The position numbers were made by a program, and so were the translations under genes. DNA of 64,000 nt from Microglena sp. YARC (Eukaryota > Chlorophyta > Chlorophyceae > Chlamydomonadales > Chlamydomonadaceae): the NCBI GenBank assembly GCA_022414725.1, contig CM039464.1, positions 27,650,488 to 27,714,487 on the forward strand, in the 5' to 3' direction. Positions 22,001-30,985 of this stretch are shown one piece after another. Below the pieces are notes generated by a model. The model was not told where the DNA came from. It saw nothing but the letters and a program-made list of their open reading frames with translations, and did not search any database. Each line of letters opens with the position of its first letter. Positions within the stretch are counted from its first letter, which is position 1.

Positions 22001-25000
22001 TTACGCCTTGCCACGGGGCAAAAAGTTGAAGGAACTTTCCCATTTGCTTGCACTGGGGAAGGTTACTGAGGTGGTTTATTAATATGCCTAGGATGGCAGT
22101 CAAACACACACATGGCATGTATCCTATTTGTTTACTCCTGGACTGTAACATTCACATACGTAGCAATGGTCTGCATACACAATCACCATATACAGCCCCC
22201 CACCCCCACCCCCACCCCCCCCCCGCACACACACCCACCACCCACCCATCCACACACACCACAACCCGAATCCCTGTCCCCACGCTCACCGCACAGCCGA
22301 GTAGGATGCTGCCCTGAACCCTTATCCCTAAATGCTCACTGCATAGCCGAGTAGGATGCCGCCCTTAAGCCTAAACCCTAAATACTCACCGCATAGCCAA
22401 ATATGATGCTGCCCTAAACCCTAAGCCCTACCCCCACGCTCACCGCACAGCCGTGTAGGATGCCGCCCTGAAGCCGAAACCCTAATAAACCCTAAATACT
22501 CACTGCATAGCCGAGTAAGATGCCGCACACAACGGCCACCTCTTTCAGACTGATCAAGAACCCTCGCACAGATGGTGGCGATGTCTCCGCGATATACTGC
22601 AGACACAAAAGGCAGTACAAATACAGTGCAGGCTTCAGCAATACACTGCATACACAAAATACAGTACAAATATATTGCAGGCCTCAGCAATGTACTGTAG
22701 GGATAGAGGGCAGTACAAATACAGTGCAGGCCTCAGTAATGTACTGCAGGCACAAAATAATGTACACATATATTGCAGGCCTGAGCAATGTACTGCAAAC
22801 ACAAAAGACAGTACAAATGCAGTATATATATATCTATATGTGTATAAAACACAATCAACTAGCCGTAATCACCACTTACTTGACTGCAGGTGCTGCATGC
22901 ATACATCTCATATTTATATTTGTTGATATCTATCAATCTATCTATCTATCCATCTATCTATCTAGGTATGTATGTGTATAAACAAAACACAATCAACTAG
23001 TCGTAATCACCACTCACCGCAGGTGCTCCATGCATAGCAAAGCCGATACCCAATCCGTACATCACCCTCCCTACAAGCAGCTGTGTCAGACCTCCAGCAG
23101 AGGAGGTGATGAGCGCACTGCTACCTGAGAATTAGATAGCAGAAGCTGTGAGGCAGGTGGCTGGTGTTTGCTGTTTGGTGGGTGTAGTTTGTGTTGTGTG
23201 GGTGGTAGGTTTGGTTGCTGGGTGCTGAATGTTGGGTTTTGGGTGGTGAGTGGAGGGTGGAGGGTGTGCATGTATGTTACAGCCCAGGGGTAGCCAAATA
23301 GGCTTAAGGGACCTGCCCGCCCTCGATTCAGGAGGGGCTAATACGAAAACAAGCACTGATAAATTGGGCCCCCAAAAATCGTTTTACCGACGTAGGCCCT
23401 GAGTTTGTGCTATAGAGGCAATTAAACTTAACATTTATCCTCACATTTTTAGTCCCTACCCAGTTTTTTGTTAGTGGAAGTGACCCTACCACAGTGTCCC
23501 TACCATACAGAAGTCCAGCAATGAGCAACTCTGTCGTCCACCACCACCACAGTGTCCCTACCATACAGAAGTGCAGCAATGAGCAACTCTGTCTTCCACC
23601 ACCACCACAGTGTCCCTACCATAGAGAACGGCAGCAATGAGCAACTCTGTCTTCCTGCCAAGTTTGTTGCCTGCAGCAAGAGTACACAGGGAGCCAGCTA
23701 GGGCTCCGAAAAGGGAGAGGCTCACAACGAGACCGGTCTCGATGGGCGAGAGGCCAAACCAGTCGGTGCCACTGAGTGCGGGGTCGGTGAGGGAGAGAAG
23801 GATGCCTGAGGTGGATCCGATGTCGTATCCGAATAGGAGTCCGCCAACCTGTATGTCGGGTGGGTGAGTGAGAGGGTGGGTGAGTGAGAGGGTGGGTGAG
23901 TGAGAGGGTGGGTGAGTGAGTGGGAGGGTGGGTGAGAGGGTGAGTGAGTGAGTGGGTGGGTGAGTGAGTGCGTGGGTGGGTGAGTGGGTGGGTGAGTGGG
24001 TGGGTGAGTGAGTGGGAGGGTGAGTGAGTGGGAGGGTGAGTGAGTGGGTGGGTGAGTGAGTGGGTGGGTGAGTGAGTGGGTGGGTGAGTGAGTGGGAGGG
24101 TGAGTGAGTGAGAGGGTGAGTGAGTGGGTGGCGTGAGTGAGTGGGTGGGTGAGTGAGAGGGTGGGTGAGTGAGTGGGTGGGTGGGTGAGTGGGTGGGTGA
24201 GTGAGTGGGAGGGTGAGTGAGTGAGAGGGTGAGTGAGTGGGTGGGTGAGTGAGTGGGTGGGTGAGTGAGTGGGTGGGTGAGTGAGTGGGTGGGTGAGTGA
24301 GTGGGTGGGTGAGTGAAAGAGTGGGTGAGACAGAAGGTGGGCGAGTGACAGCAGAATGCCTGAGGTGGAACCGATGTCGTACCCAAATAGGAGTCCAACA
24401 ACCTGTATGCCGGGTGGGTGAGTGAGAGGGTGGGTGAGTGAGTGGGAGGGTGGGTGAGTGAGAGGGTGGTGGGTGAGGGGTGGGTGAGTGGCAGGGTGGG
24501 TGAGCGAGAAGGTGGGTGAGAGGGTGGGTGAGAGGGTGGGTGAGTGGGTAGGTGAGAGGGTGGGTAGGAGGGTAGGTGAGTGAGGGGGTGGGTTAGTGAG
24601 AGGGTGAGTGAGAGGGTGGGTGAGAAGGGTGGGTGAGTGAGAGGGTGGGTGAGAGGGTGGGTGAGTGAGAGGGTGGGTGAGAGGGTGGGTGAGAGGGTAG
24701 GTGAGAGGGTGGGTAGGAGGGTAGGTGAGTGAGGGGTGGGTTAGTGAGAGGGTGAGTGAGAGGGTGGGGTTAGTGAGAGGGTAGGTGAGAGGGTGGGTGA
24801 GAGGGTGGGTGAGTGAGAGAGTGGGTGAGTGAGAGGGTGGGTGAGAGGGTGGGTGAGAGGGTGGGTGAGTAAGAGGGTGGGTGAGAGGGTGGGTGAGTGA
24901 GACGGTGGGTGTGACAGGGAGGGTGAGTGAGACGGTGGGTGTGACAGGGAGGGTGAGAGAGGGTGAGTAAGAGGGTGGGTTAGTGAGAGGGTGGGTTAGT

Positions 25001-28000
25001 GAGAGGATGGGTGAGTGAGAGGGTGGGTGAGTGAGAGGGTGGGTTAGTGAGAGGGTGGGTTAGTGAGAGGGTGGGTTAGTGAAGAGGTGGGTTAGTGAGA
25101 CGGTGGGTGTGACAGGGAGGGTGAGTGAGAGGGTGGGTGAGAGGGTGGGTTAGTGAGAGGGTGGCTGAGTGAGAGGGTGGGTGTGACAGGGTGGGTGAGA
25201 GGGTGGGTTAGTGAGAGGGTGGGTAAGTGAGAGGGTGGGTGAGTGAGAGGGTGGGTGTGACAGGGTGGGTGAGAGGGTGAGTGAGAGGGTGGGTGTGACA
25301 GGGTGGGTGACAGGGTTAGTGAGAGGGTGGGTGAGTGAGAGGGTGGGTTAGTGAGAGGGTGAGTGAGAGAGTGGGTGAGTGAGAGGTGGGTGAGAGGGTG
25401 GGTGAGAGGGTGGGTGAGTAAGAGGGTGGGTGAGAGGGTGGGTGAGTGAGACGGTGGGTGTGACAGGGAGGGTGAGAGAGGGTGAGTAAGAGGGTGGGTT
25501 GTTGAGAGGGTGGGTTAGTGAGAGGGTGGGTTAGTGAGACGGTGGGTGTGACAGGGAGGGTGAGTGAGAGGGTGGGTGAGAGGGTGGGTTTAGTGAGAGG
25601 GTGGTTAGTGAGAGGGTGGGTGAGTGAGAGGGTGGGTGTGACAGGGTGGGTGAGAGGGTGAGTGAGAGGGTGGGTGTGACAGGTGGGTGAGTGAGAGGGT
25701 GGGTGAGTGAGAGGGTGGGTTAGTGAGAGGGCGGGTTGGTGAGAGGGTGAGTGAGAGGGTGAGTGAGAGGGTGGGTGAGTGAGAGGGTGGGTTAGTGAGA
25801 GGGTGGATGAGTGAGAGGGAGGGTTAGTGAGAGGGTGGGTGAGTGAGAGGGTGAGTGAGAGGGTGGGTGAGTGAGGGGGGGTGAGTGAGAGGGTGGGTGA
25901 GAGAGAGGGTGAGTGAGAGGGTGGGTGAGTGAGGGTGGGTGAGTGAGAGGGTGGGGTTAGTGAGAGGGTGAGTGAGAGGGTGGGTGAGTGAGAGGGTGGG
26001 ATAGTGAGAGGGTGGGTGAGTGAGAGGGTGGGTGAGTGAGTGGGTGAGTGAGAGGGTGGGTGAGTGAGGGGGTGAGTGAGAGGGTGGGTGAGTGAGAGGG
26101 TGAGTGAGAGGGTGGGTGAGTGAGGGGTGAGTGAGAGGTTGGGTGAGTGAGAGGGTGGGTGAGTGAGGGGGTGAGTGAGAGGGTGGGTGTGACAGGGTGG
26201 GTGAGTGAGAGGGTGGGTTAGTGAGAGGGTGAGTGAGAGGGTGAGTGTGAGGGTGGGTTAGTGACAGGGTGGGTGAGTGGGAGGGTGAGTGAGAGGGTGG
26301 GTTAGTGAGAGGGTGAGTGAGAGGGTGAGTGTGAGGGTGGGTTAGTGACAGGGTGGGTGAGTGGGAGGGTGAGTGAGAGGGTGAGTGAGAGGGTGGGTTG
26401 GTGAGGGGGTGGGTGAGTTACAGCAGAATGCCTGAGGTGGCACCAATGTCGTACCAAAACAGGAGTCTGCCAACCTGTATGCTGGTTGGGTGAGTGACAG
26501 GGTGTGTGTGACAGGGTGGGTGAGTGATAGGGTGGGTGCATGATACGGTTGGTGAGTGACAGCAGGATACCTGTGGTGGCACCAAGGCCGTACCCAAACA
26601 GGAGTCTGCCAACCTGTATGCCAGGTGTGTGAGTGACAAGGTGGGTGCATGATAGGGTTGGTGAGTGACAGCAGGATACCTGAAGTGGTACCGATGCCGT
26701 ACCATAACAGTAGTCTGCCAACCTGTATGCCAGGTGTGTGAGTGACAAGGTGGGTGCATGATAGGGAAAGTGAATGACAGTAGAATACCTGAGATTGCAC
26801 CGATGTGGTACCAAGACAGGAGTATGCCAACCTGCATGCAAGCTTCCAGAAGAGTATGTCAAGCAGTAGAGGTGCCCCAATTGACATCACGCCTCGTAAT
26901 AAGGTGCACTATTTATTTATTTATTTGTTTATTTGTTTGTGTTCAGCAGTGTAGGTGGGGGCCCTGAACATCACACCTCGTAATCAGGTGCACTATTTAT
27001 TTATTTATTTATTTGCTTGTGTTAAGCAGTAGTGGTGGGCCCCCTGAACCTCACCCCTTGTAATCAGGTGCACTATTTATTTCTTTGTTTGTTCGTGTTG
27101 AGCAGTAGTAGTGGGCCCCCTTAACCTCACGCCTCGTTATGATGGTGCACTATTTATTTATTTGTTCGTGTTAAGAAGTAGAGGAGGGCCCCCTGAACCT
27201 CACGCCTCGTTATGATGGTGCACTATTTATTTCTTTGTTTGTGTTAAGAAGTAGAGGTGGGCCCCCTGAACCTCACGCCTCGTTATGATGGTGCACTATT
27301 TATTTCTTTGTTTGTGTTAAGAAGTAGAGGTGGGCCCCCTGAACCTCACGCCTCGTTATGATGGTGCACTATTTATTTATTTGTTTGTGTTAAGATGTAG
27401 AGGTGGGCCCCCTGAACCTCACGCCTCGTTATGATGGTGCACTATTTATTTATTTGTTGGTGTTAAGAAGTAGAGGTGGGCCCCCTGAACCTCACGCCTC
27501 GTTATGATGGTGCACTATTTATTTATGTATTTATTTGTTTGTGTTCAGCAGTAGAGGTGGTCCCCCTGAACCTCACTGAGGGCCATAAAGGTACTCGAAG
27601 ACTTGCTAGTGCCGTCCAGAGGAATTGTCCGGTACTACGTGTATTTATTTACTAATTAGGTACACTATTTATTATTTACTTATTTGTTTGTATTAAGCAG
27701 TTGTGGTGGTCCCCCCTGAACCTTACGCCTCGTAATAAGGTACACTATTCATTTTTCTGTTTTTGTTAAGCAGTCCAGCGGGGGCTTGATATTCAGTTTT
27801 GAACCTTACTGTTGCAGCCACAATCAGAATCCCAATCTTGAACTCCTTGATATACCCCAGTGTGAACATACGCCAACACCTTAACCGCAAACCCCAACAC
27901 CATAGCCCCAAACCCCAACACCATGATATACCCCAGCGCCAACATACACCAACACCTTCACCGACCCCCCCAACACCATAAACCCAAACCCCAACTCCAT

Positions 28001-30985
28001 GATATAACCCAGAGCCATCATACACCAAAACATTAACCGCAAACCCCAACACCATAACCCTAAACCCCAACTCCATGATATACCCCAGCACCAACATGCA
28101 CCAACACCTTCATCAAAACCCCCATCACCATAACCCCAAACCCCAACTCCATGATATACCCCAGCGCCAACATGCACCAACACCTTCACCGAACCCCCCA
28201 ACACCATGACCCCAAACCCCAACTCCATGGTATACCCCAGAACCATCATACACCAGCACCTTCACCGCAAAACCCAACACCATAACCCCAAACTCCAACG
28301 CCATGATATACCCCAGCGCCAAAATACACCTACACCATGACCCCAAACCCCAACACCATTACCCCAAACCCCAAACTCCATGATATACCCCAAAGCCATC
28401 ATACACCACCACCATAACCCCAACACCATACCCCCAAACTCCAACTCCATGATATACCCCAGCGCTAACATACACCAAGACCTTCACCACAAACCCCAAC
28501 ACCATAACCCCTAACCTCAACCGCAAACCCCAACTCCAAGACGTTCACCGCAAACCCCAACTCCATGATATACCACAGAGCCAACATACACCAACTCCAT
28601 AACCCCAAACCCCAACACCATAACCCCAAACCCCAACTCCATGATATACCCCAGAGCCATCATACACCAACACCTTAACCCCAAACCCAAACTGAATGCT
28701 GGTAAGATAAATCTCATCACTGTTTCTTTTGGGGGCTATGCGTAGCAGCTTCTAAGCAGCTCCTTTCCCCCTCCTTGGGCATAACCTGAAGCTAGTAAGT
28801 GCCTCTGAAAGCTAATGTGACACGCATTCCAACGCAGCTGCAAGAGTTGGGTTTGACCCATGGGCCGGCTAGCACCAACATGTGGCAGGCACTCCAATGC
28901 AGCTACAAGAGTTGCGTTTGAGCCATGGGACGGCTAGCACCAACATGGGACAGACATTCCAATGCAGCTACAAGAGTTGGGTTACACCCATGGGCCGGCT
29001 AGCAGCAACATGGGGCAGGCATTCCAAAGCAGCTGCATGAGTTGGGTTTGACCCATGGGCCAGCTAGCATCAACATGTGACAGGCATTCCAATGCAGCTG
29101 CAAGAGTTGGTTTACACCCATGGGCCGGCTAGCACCAACATGGGGCAGGCATTCCAACGCAGCTGCATGAGTTGGGTTTGACCCATGGGCCGGCTAGCAC
29201 CAACATGTGACAGGCATTCAATCGCAGCTGCGTGAGTTGGGTTTTACCCAGTGGCTGGCTAGTGCATCTGGCGGGAAGCTGCCACGTGTAGCCCAACAAG
29301 TCCTAGGGCCCAACAAGTCCGGGGCGGCGTCGCAAGAGACACGGACAATAGGCAGAGAGTGTTGGCTCGGAGTGACAGGTGGCAACTCAATCGAGTGCAG
29401 CAGGCCGAAGCCAGTTAGTTACGAGACAGTTAGTAGAGACAGTAGGCTTCGTGTGGTTGGACGGACACACAGATGGACAACAGGGTGACCCTGAGGCTCC
29501 CGCGCTCCCATAGAATGGGGGGGCTCCGCCAAAAATGAAATAGTGAAGTTTCATTGCGCTGCTTAAGCCTGAATCCTAAACCTTGAATTCCAACTCACAG
29601 CTGAGATTATCAAGTTAATCTGCTGCAGGGTAAAAATCCTAAACCCTGAACCCCAACTCACAGCAGGGAAGATGAAGCACGGGGCTGTAGCTTTCCAGTC
29701 AATCTTCTCAACACTGCGTGACTCAGTAACCTCCTGAATAGGTTTGGAAGGTGGATGAGGAATATTTTGATCAGAACAAGCTTAAAGTTGATTTGTAATT
29801 GTTACTGCAGGAAAACAAAGCACGGGCACGTAGCCCCCCAATCAACCTTCTCAACCCTGCGTGTCTCAGTAACCCCTGAATAGGTTTAGAAGGTGGATGA
29901 GGCATAGTTGGATCGTAAAATGCTTCGATTTGTTTTGCAATTGTTACTGCAGGAAAACAAAGCACGGGCATGTAGCCCTCCAGTCAATCTTCTCAACCCT
30001 GCGTGTCTCAGTGACCTCCTGAATAGGTTTGGAAGGTGGATGAGGGATAGTTTGATCAGAACATGCTTAGAGTTGATTTGTAATTGTTACTGCAGCGAAG
30101 ATAAAGCACAGGTGTGCAGCCTTCCAGTGTGTGTAAGAGTGTGTGTGTGTAAGAGTGTGTGTGTGTGTTGTGTGGTTGTGTGCGAGTGTGCGTGTGTGTG
30201 TGTGCGTGTGTGTGTGTGTGTGTGTGTAAGCGTGTTGCGTGGCTGTGTGTTGTGTGACGTGTTGTCCATGATACGAGTCAGGTGGTGCGGGGTTTTGTGT
30301 GGTGTGTGGGTGACGATTTGGAGGTTGGAGACACTGAAAACAACCGAGGGAAGTGTCTCACTTTTGAGGGGTATCAGAATATTATATATGTTCCCTGGCT
30401 TTGCACTGCCACCCTGGCATTTGGTGTAGGGACTACTAAATGGTACCCCCACCCCACCCCACCCACCCCCCGCACACACACTCACACACATATGCACACA
30501 CACACACACACACATATGCATACACACACACACACACCCCCCTGCCCCCATCCTATGGGTCCACACCCTTGGCACCCCTGTTCTTGCTTGGGTGACAATT
30601 TTTTAATAAATGCATAGTACGCCTCATTACGCCTCGTACTAAGGCATTGTGTTCAAGGGGCCAGACCGTTGGCTTGCACTGGAGCCAACCACCGATAAGT
30701 AGAGTTCTTGGATGGCAGTTTCTCTCTATTTAGAAAGGCAGTTTTGGGCCACATGATTTGCGTAAGGGATCAGACAGGGATTTGACTCACTTTTTGAGGG
30801 GTTTCAGTTGCTGCCTTGCTCCGCACTGCCACCCTGGCCTTTGGTGCACTGAACACTAAGGGTGAGCCCCCCCCTGTCTGCTCCATCCTACTGGCCCACA
30901 GCCTTGGTCCCCCTGTGCTTGCTTGCATGGCAGTTTTTCTGGAAGCAAGGCAGTTTCTGGCGACATGAGGGCTGCAGAGGGCCAT
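10060..30985 (-). CDS. Plastid MFS sugar transporter, D-xylose-proton symporter-like 3 type
   Basis: Twelve exons on the minus strand: 30985-30791, 29732-29661, 23848-23620, 23124-23018, 22596-22504, 21819-21730, 21232-21055, 18193-18111, 15982-15904, 14260-14043, 12722-12575, 10226-10060. They total 1659 bp, 552 residues plus TAA; all junctions are GT-AG and in phase. Exon 1 begins MALCSPHVARN and is rich in Ala, Ser and Arg with few acidic residues, like a plastid transit peptide. Then FPAVGGLLFGYDIG (TM1), LGRK (loop 2-3), GRVMYGLGIGFAMH, YIAETSPPSVRG, PESPRW, FQQISGQPSVLYYA, DTWGRRPLLL, GPISWLLLGELFPLAVRG and PETKGKTLEEIEA: the complete sugar-porter signature set in order. Length and exon-by-exon wording match the plant chloroplast XYLP3 proteins (about 558 residues). 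Inferred role: proton-coupled sugar transport at the plastid envelope; the substrate cannot be read from sequence. Introns hold tandem copies of neighbouring exon ends. Confidence 0.93.
10330..10805 (-). repeat. Three degraded copies of transporter exon 12 in intron 11
   Basis: At about 10345-10440, 10565-10640 and 10775-10800 on the minus strand, with decayed versions of TTYFAFAAITALS(L)VSIYFT. Each sits in a unit of about 220 bp. The first two retain the acceptor-side GGTCC or GATCC; all carry substitutions or frame breaks. The real exon (10226-10060) is the only intact one. Confidence 0.8.
11025..11164 (+). repeat. Full-length dispersed 'CAGTCCAGGGGTAG' element
   Basis: Starts GTTACAGTCCAGGGGTAGGCC and ends ACCGACGGGGGCCCTGAGTT followed by CGTGC, about 140 bp. 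It has no coding capacity and no clear terminal inverted repeat, so SINE-like or MITE-like. The copy at 23272-23412 has the same ends. Confidence 0.75.
11180..12240 (-). repeat. Minisatellite of about 19 copies of the exon 12 acceptor edge (57-58 bp)
   Basis: On the minus strand each unit reads CCCTAAACCCTTCCAG, then GTCCCTCTGCCACCTAC, then TTGATGTTTGC. This is a polypyrimidine tract and AG acceptor followed by the first 9-10 codons of exon 12 (real exon: GTCCCTCTACCACCTAC, TTCGCGTTCGC). The mostly 57-bp period leaves long spurious open frames on the plus strand (repeats of QVGGRGTWKGLGL), which are not genes. Confidence 0.93.
12243..12415. repeat. GGGGTTGGGGTT low-complexity tract
   Basis: G/T-rich GGGTTG repeats between the exon 12 minisatellite and exon 11, within intron 11. 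Confidence 0.8.
12840..13545 (-). repeat. Copies of transporter exon 11 in intron 10
   Basis: Degraded copies of exon 11 at about 12850-12970 and 13065-13195, with a weaker one at 13430-13520. They keep GPISWLLLGELFPLAVRG-like codons and the upstream acceptor region (GTTATCCAG, TTCTCAG) but carry frame breaks. Units are about 215 bp and include a GGTTGGTGTCGGTAAAGGTG spacer. Confidence 0.85.
13560..13950. repeat. GTTGGCTT and (GTTT)n microsatellites
   Basis: TTGGTTGGC units give way to long (TTTG)n from about 13730 to 13940, intronic. Confidence 0.9.
14290..15510 (-). repeat. Eight to nine tandem copies (about 140 bp) of transporter exon 10 5' end
   Basis: Each unit on the minus strand carries GCGTGCAG- or ACGCAG-type acceptors, then GCC(A/C)GGCC(A/G)TGCTTCTAGG, TGGCTTCAAGGT, and ATGACG..GCAGTTTTCTAC, i.e. 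the first 60-70 bp of exon 10. Each is followed by a CATACAAAGACGTCACCCTC spacer and CACCAACACC repeats. Many copies keep the reading frame QA(V/M)LLGGFKVEMT.IAVFY. Confidence 0.9.
15565..15840. repeat. CCCCCC/CACACA/CCACCA low-complexity tract
   Basis: C-rich simple sequence in intron 9. It creates proline-rich spurious open frames. Confidence 0.9.
15998..16300. repeat. (GGTTT)n / (GGGTT)n satellite
   Basis: Pentanucleotide GGTTT, then GGGTT and GGGTC units over 300 bp, intronic; G-rich on the plus strand. Confidence 0.92.
16308..16368 (-). repeat. Head of dispersed 'CAGTCCAGGGGTAG' element, inverted
   Basis: The reverse complement starts GTTACAGTCCAGAGGTAGCC then AAATAGGCTAAAGGGACGTG. Confidence 0.7.
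16575..18100. repeat. CAGTGCCAGTAAT minisatellite (46-bp unit)
   Basis: From about 17075 to 18080 a regular 46-bp unit (CAGTGCCAGTAATGAAACAG, TGCCAGCTGGTGCCAGTAAT, AAAATA) is repeated about 20 times. From 16575 to 17075 there are shorter, more diverged GCCAG(A/T)ATAAAAAT units. The array abuts the donor of transporter exon 8. None of the three minus frames contains a stop, giving a 654-codon spurious open frame. Confidence 0.92.
18392..18558. mobile_element. GC-rich insert ending GCTCCGCCAAAAA
   Basis: Begins GCGTCGCCTGCGACGC (a palindrome) and AAAAAATGGCGGAG, and ends CTCCGCCAAAAAGGC, so inner inverted repeats are visible. It shares GACAGGTGGCAAC..GTTAGTTACGAG with 29305-29535. Inserted inside an exon 8 copy array. 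Confidence 0.6.
18826..19012. mobile_element. hAT-like MITE, CAGGGTACTTCCA ends
   Basis: Perfect 13-bp terminal inverted repeats CAGGGTACTTCCA / TGGAAGTACCCTG. The flanks GCTGGTTA and GTTGGGTA match at 6 of 8 positions, consistent with a decayed 8-bp target duplication. The interior differs from the GTTGCGTC family (GCGCACGG.., GCGCTAAAGCGC). Confidence 0.82.
19775..20965. repeat. Polypyrimidine-biased tandem repeat (CCCACCATACTTCCCATC type)
   Basis: Units of about 70-100 bp with GCTACCCACCAAACCTCCCA, CCATGCCACCCGCCCCCTTC and GCCCCATCCCCACCATA, repeated about 13 times. There is strong C/G strand asymmetry over 1.2 kb. It lies in intron 7 and gives proline- and histidine-rich spurious open frames. 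Confidence 0.9.
21350..21435 (-). repeat. Copy of transporter exon 7 5' end
   Basis: A near-identical duplicate of the acceptor and first 60 bp of exon 7 (AATCAGTCCTATCTTCCTGA, encoding SYLPESPRWMLLTGRPLEE), about 190 bp upstream of the real exon. The coding frame is intact up to the breakpoint. Confidence 0.88.
21545..21700 (-). repeat. Degraded copies of transporter exon 6 3' end
   Basis: Minus-strand segments resembling CAGCAGTCCCCATA..GCTGGCATGGTGA of exon 6 recur at about 21605-21670 and 21540-21610, with stops or lost frame. The GGCATGGTGA donor edge is conserved. Confidence 0.65.
21845..22075 (+). repeat. Dispersed element ending TTGCACTGGGGCCAACCACC (two partial copies)
   Basis: AATAAATACAAACAAATGGT, ATGCCTTATTGCGAGGCGTG, then GCTTGCACTGGGGCCAACCA. 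Related copies are at about 3600, 22000, 30605 and 41690, and it seeds the tandem array at 26880-27740. Confidence 0.7.
22195..22280. repeat. CCCCCACC / CACACA tract
   Basis: Simple sequence in intron 5. Confidence 0.85.
22285..22503 (-). repeat. Four extra copies of transporter exon 5 donor edge
   Basis: The exon end GGCATC(C/T)TACTCGGCTATG followed by CAGTGAG or CGGTGAG is repeated at about 22290, 22335, 22390 and 22440, between the real donor (22504) and exon 6. Units are separated by TTTAGGGTTTAGG-like spacers. Confidence 0.88.
22600..22830. repeat. Intron minisatellite, 45-50 bp unit
   Basis: CAGTACAAATA(C/T)A(G/T)TGCAG, GCCTCAGCAATGTACTGCAG and ACACAAAA units repeated about five times. 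It starts at the exon 5 acceptor (TACTGCAG), so the acceptor hexamer is part of the repeat. Confidence 0.8.
22925..22970. repeat. (ATCT)n microsatellite
   Basis: About ten ATCT units. Confidence 0.9.
23272..23412 (+). repeat. Full-length dispersed 'CAGTCCAGGGGTAG' element
   Basis: Begins GTTACAGCCCAGGGGTAGCC and ends ACCGACGTAGGCCCTGAGTT followed by TGTGC. The length matches 11025-11164. It sits in intron 3 of the transporter gene. Confidence 0.75.
23485..23619 (-). repeat. Copies of transporter exon 3 3' end
   Basis: GACAGAGTTGCTCATTGCTG followed by (C/G)ACTTCTGTATGGTAGGGAC is present twice, encoding TELLIAGLLYG, next to the real end (TELLIAAVLYG, donor at 23620). The donor edge G|GTAGGGAC is kept in each, with a CACTGTGGTGGTGG spacer. 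Confidence 0.88.
23855..26420. repeat. Large GGTGGGTGAGTGAGAG minisatellite
   Basis: 2.5 kb of short variable units built from GGTGGGTGAG, TGAGAGGGTG and GTGTGACAGG, strongly purine-biased on the plus strand. It fills intron 2 next to exon 3. At 24345-24415 it includes a copy of the exon 3 5' edge. Confidence 0.95.
26425..26845 (-). repeat. Four more copies of transporter exon 3 5' edge
   Basis: On the minus strand CATACAG, then GTTGGC(A/G)GACTCCTGTT, then TCAGGTATCCTGCTGTCACT, at about 26430-26490, 26560-26620, 26670-26730 and 26765-26835. They encode decayed forms of VG(G)LLFGYDIGSTSGILLSLT. Period is about 110-130 bp, with CACCCACC spacers. Confidence 0.88.
26880..27740. repeat. Tandem array (about 72 bp) from a dispersed element
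   Basis: About eleven units of GGTGCACTATTTATTTATTT, GTTTGTGTTAAG, AGTAGAGGTGGGCCCCCTGA, ACCTCACGCCTCGTTATGAT. It is related in inverse to the ATTGCGAGGCGTGAGGTTGA dispersed family. Confidence 0.9.
27845..28695. repeat. CCCCAAACCCCAACTCCATGATATA tandem array
   Basis: About eleven units of roughly 76 bp: CATGATATACCCCAGCGCCA, ACATACACCAACACCTTCAC, CGCAAACCCCAACACCATAA. C-rich on the plus strand, within intron 2. Confidence 0.9.
28800..29290. repeat. 65-bp tandem array (CATTCCAATGCAGCTGCAAG)
   Basis: Seven to eight units of about 65 bp containing GAGTTGGGTTTGACCCATGG and GCCGGCTAGCACCAACATG. They are related to the interior of the AGCTACGAGCAGC MITE family. Confidence 0.88.
29305..29535. mobile_element. 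GC-rich insert ending GGGGGGCTCCGCCAAAAA
   Basis: Shares GTGACAGGTGGCAAC and GTTAGTTACGAG with 18392-18558 and has the same CTCCGCCAAAAA end; probably a dispersed non-autonomous element. No target duplication was identified. Confidence 0.55.
29815..30125 (-). repeat. Copies of transporter exon 2 with acceptor
   Basis: Two longer copies (about 29825-29905 and 29975-30045) and one short one (30100-30120) of exon 2. They carry its CTATTCAG acceptor and codons for ..VTE(S/T)..VEKIDW, in a 150-bp unit. The GCAGTAACAATTACAAATCA spacer is conserved between units. Confidence 0.85.
30130..30330. repeat. (GT)n tract and a degraded exon 1 end
   Basis: GTGTGTGT with interruptions, running into a region resembling exon 1 of the transporter on the other side. 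Confidence 0.75.
30335..30600 (-). repeat. Degraded copy of transporter exon 1 3' half
   Basis: The minus strand shows GGTGGCAGTGC and CCCTCAAAAGTGAG, resembling GGCAGTGCGG..CCCTCAAAAAGTGAG of exon 1. A (CA)n/CCCACC insert at 30450-30545 splits the copy. Confidence 0.75.

Noticed and set aside
22600..22830. CRISPR-like regularly spaced repeats
   Set aside because: Units are contiguous and diverged with no unique spacers, inside a eukaryotic intron; the same holds for every other array in the window.
27810..27860. Minus-strand segment reading EFKIGILIVAAT before a GTAAGG donor, which could precede VGGLLFGYDIG
   Set aside because: Phase would fit, but exon 2 (ending FPA at 29661) already joins VGGLLFGYDIG exactly as homologues do (FPALGGLLYGYE), so this segment is not needed. 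It could be an unused alternative exon.
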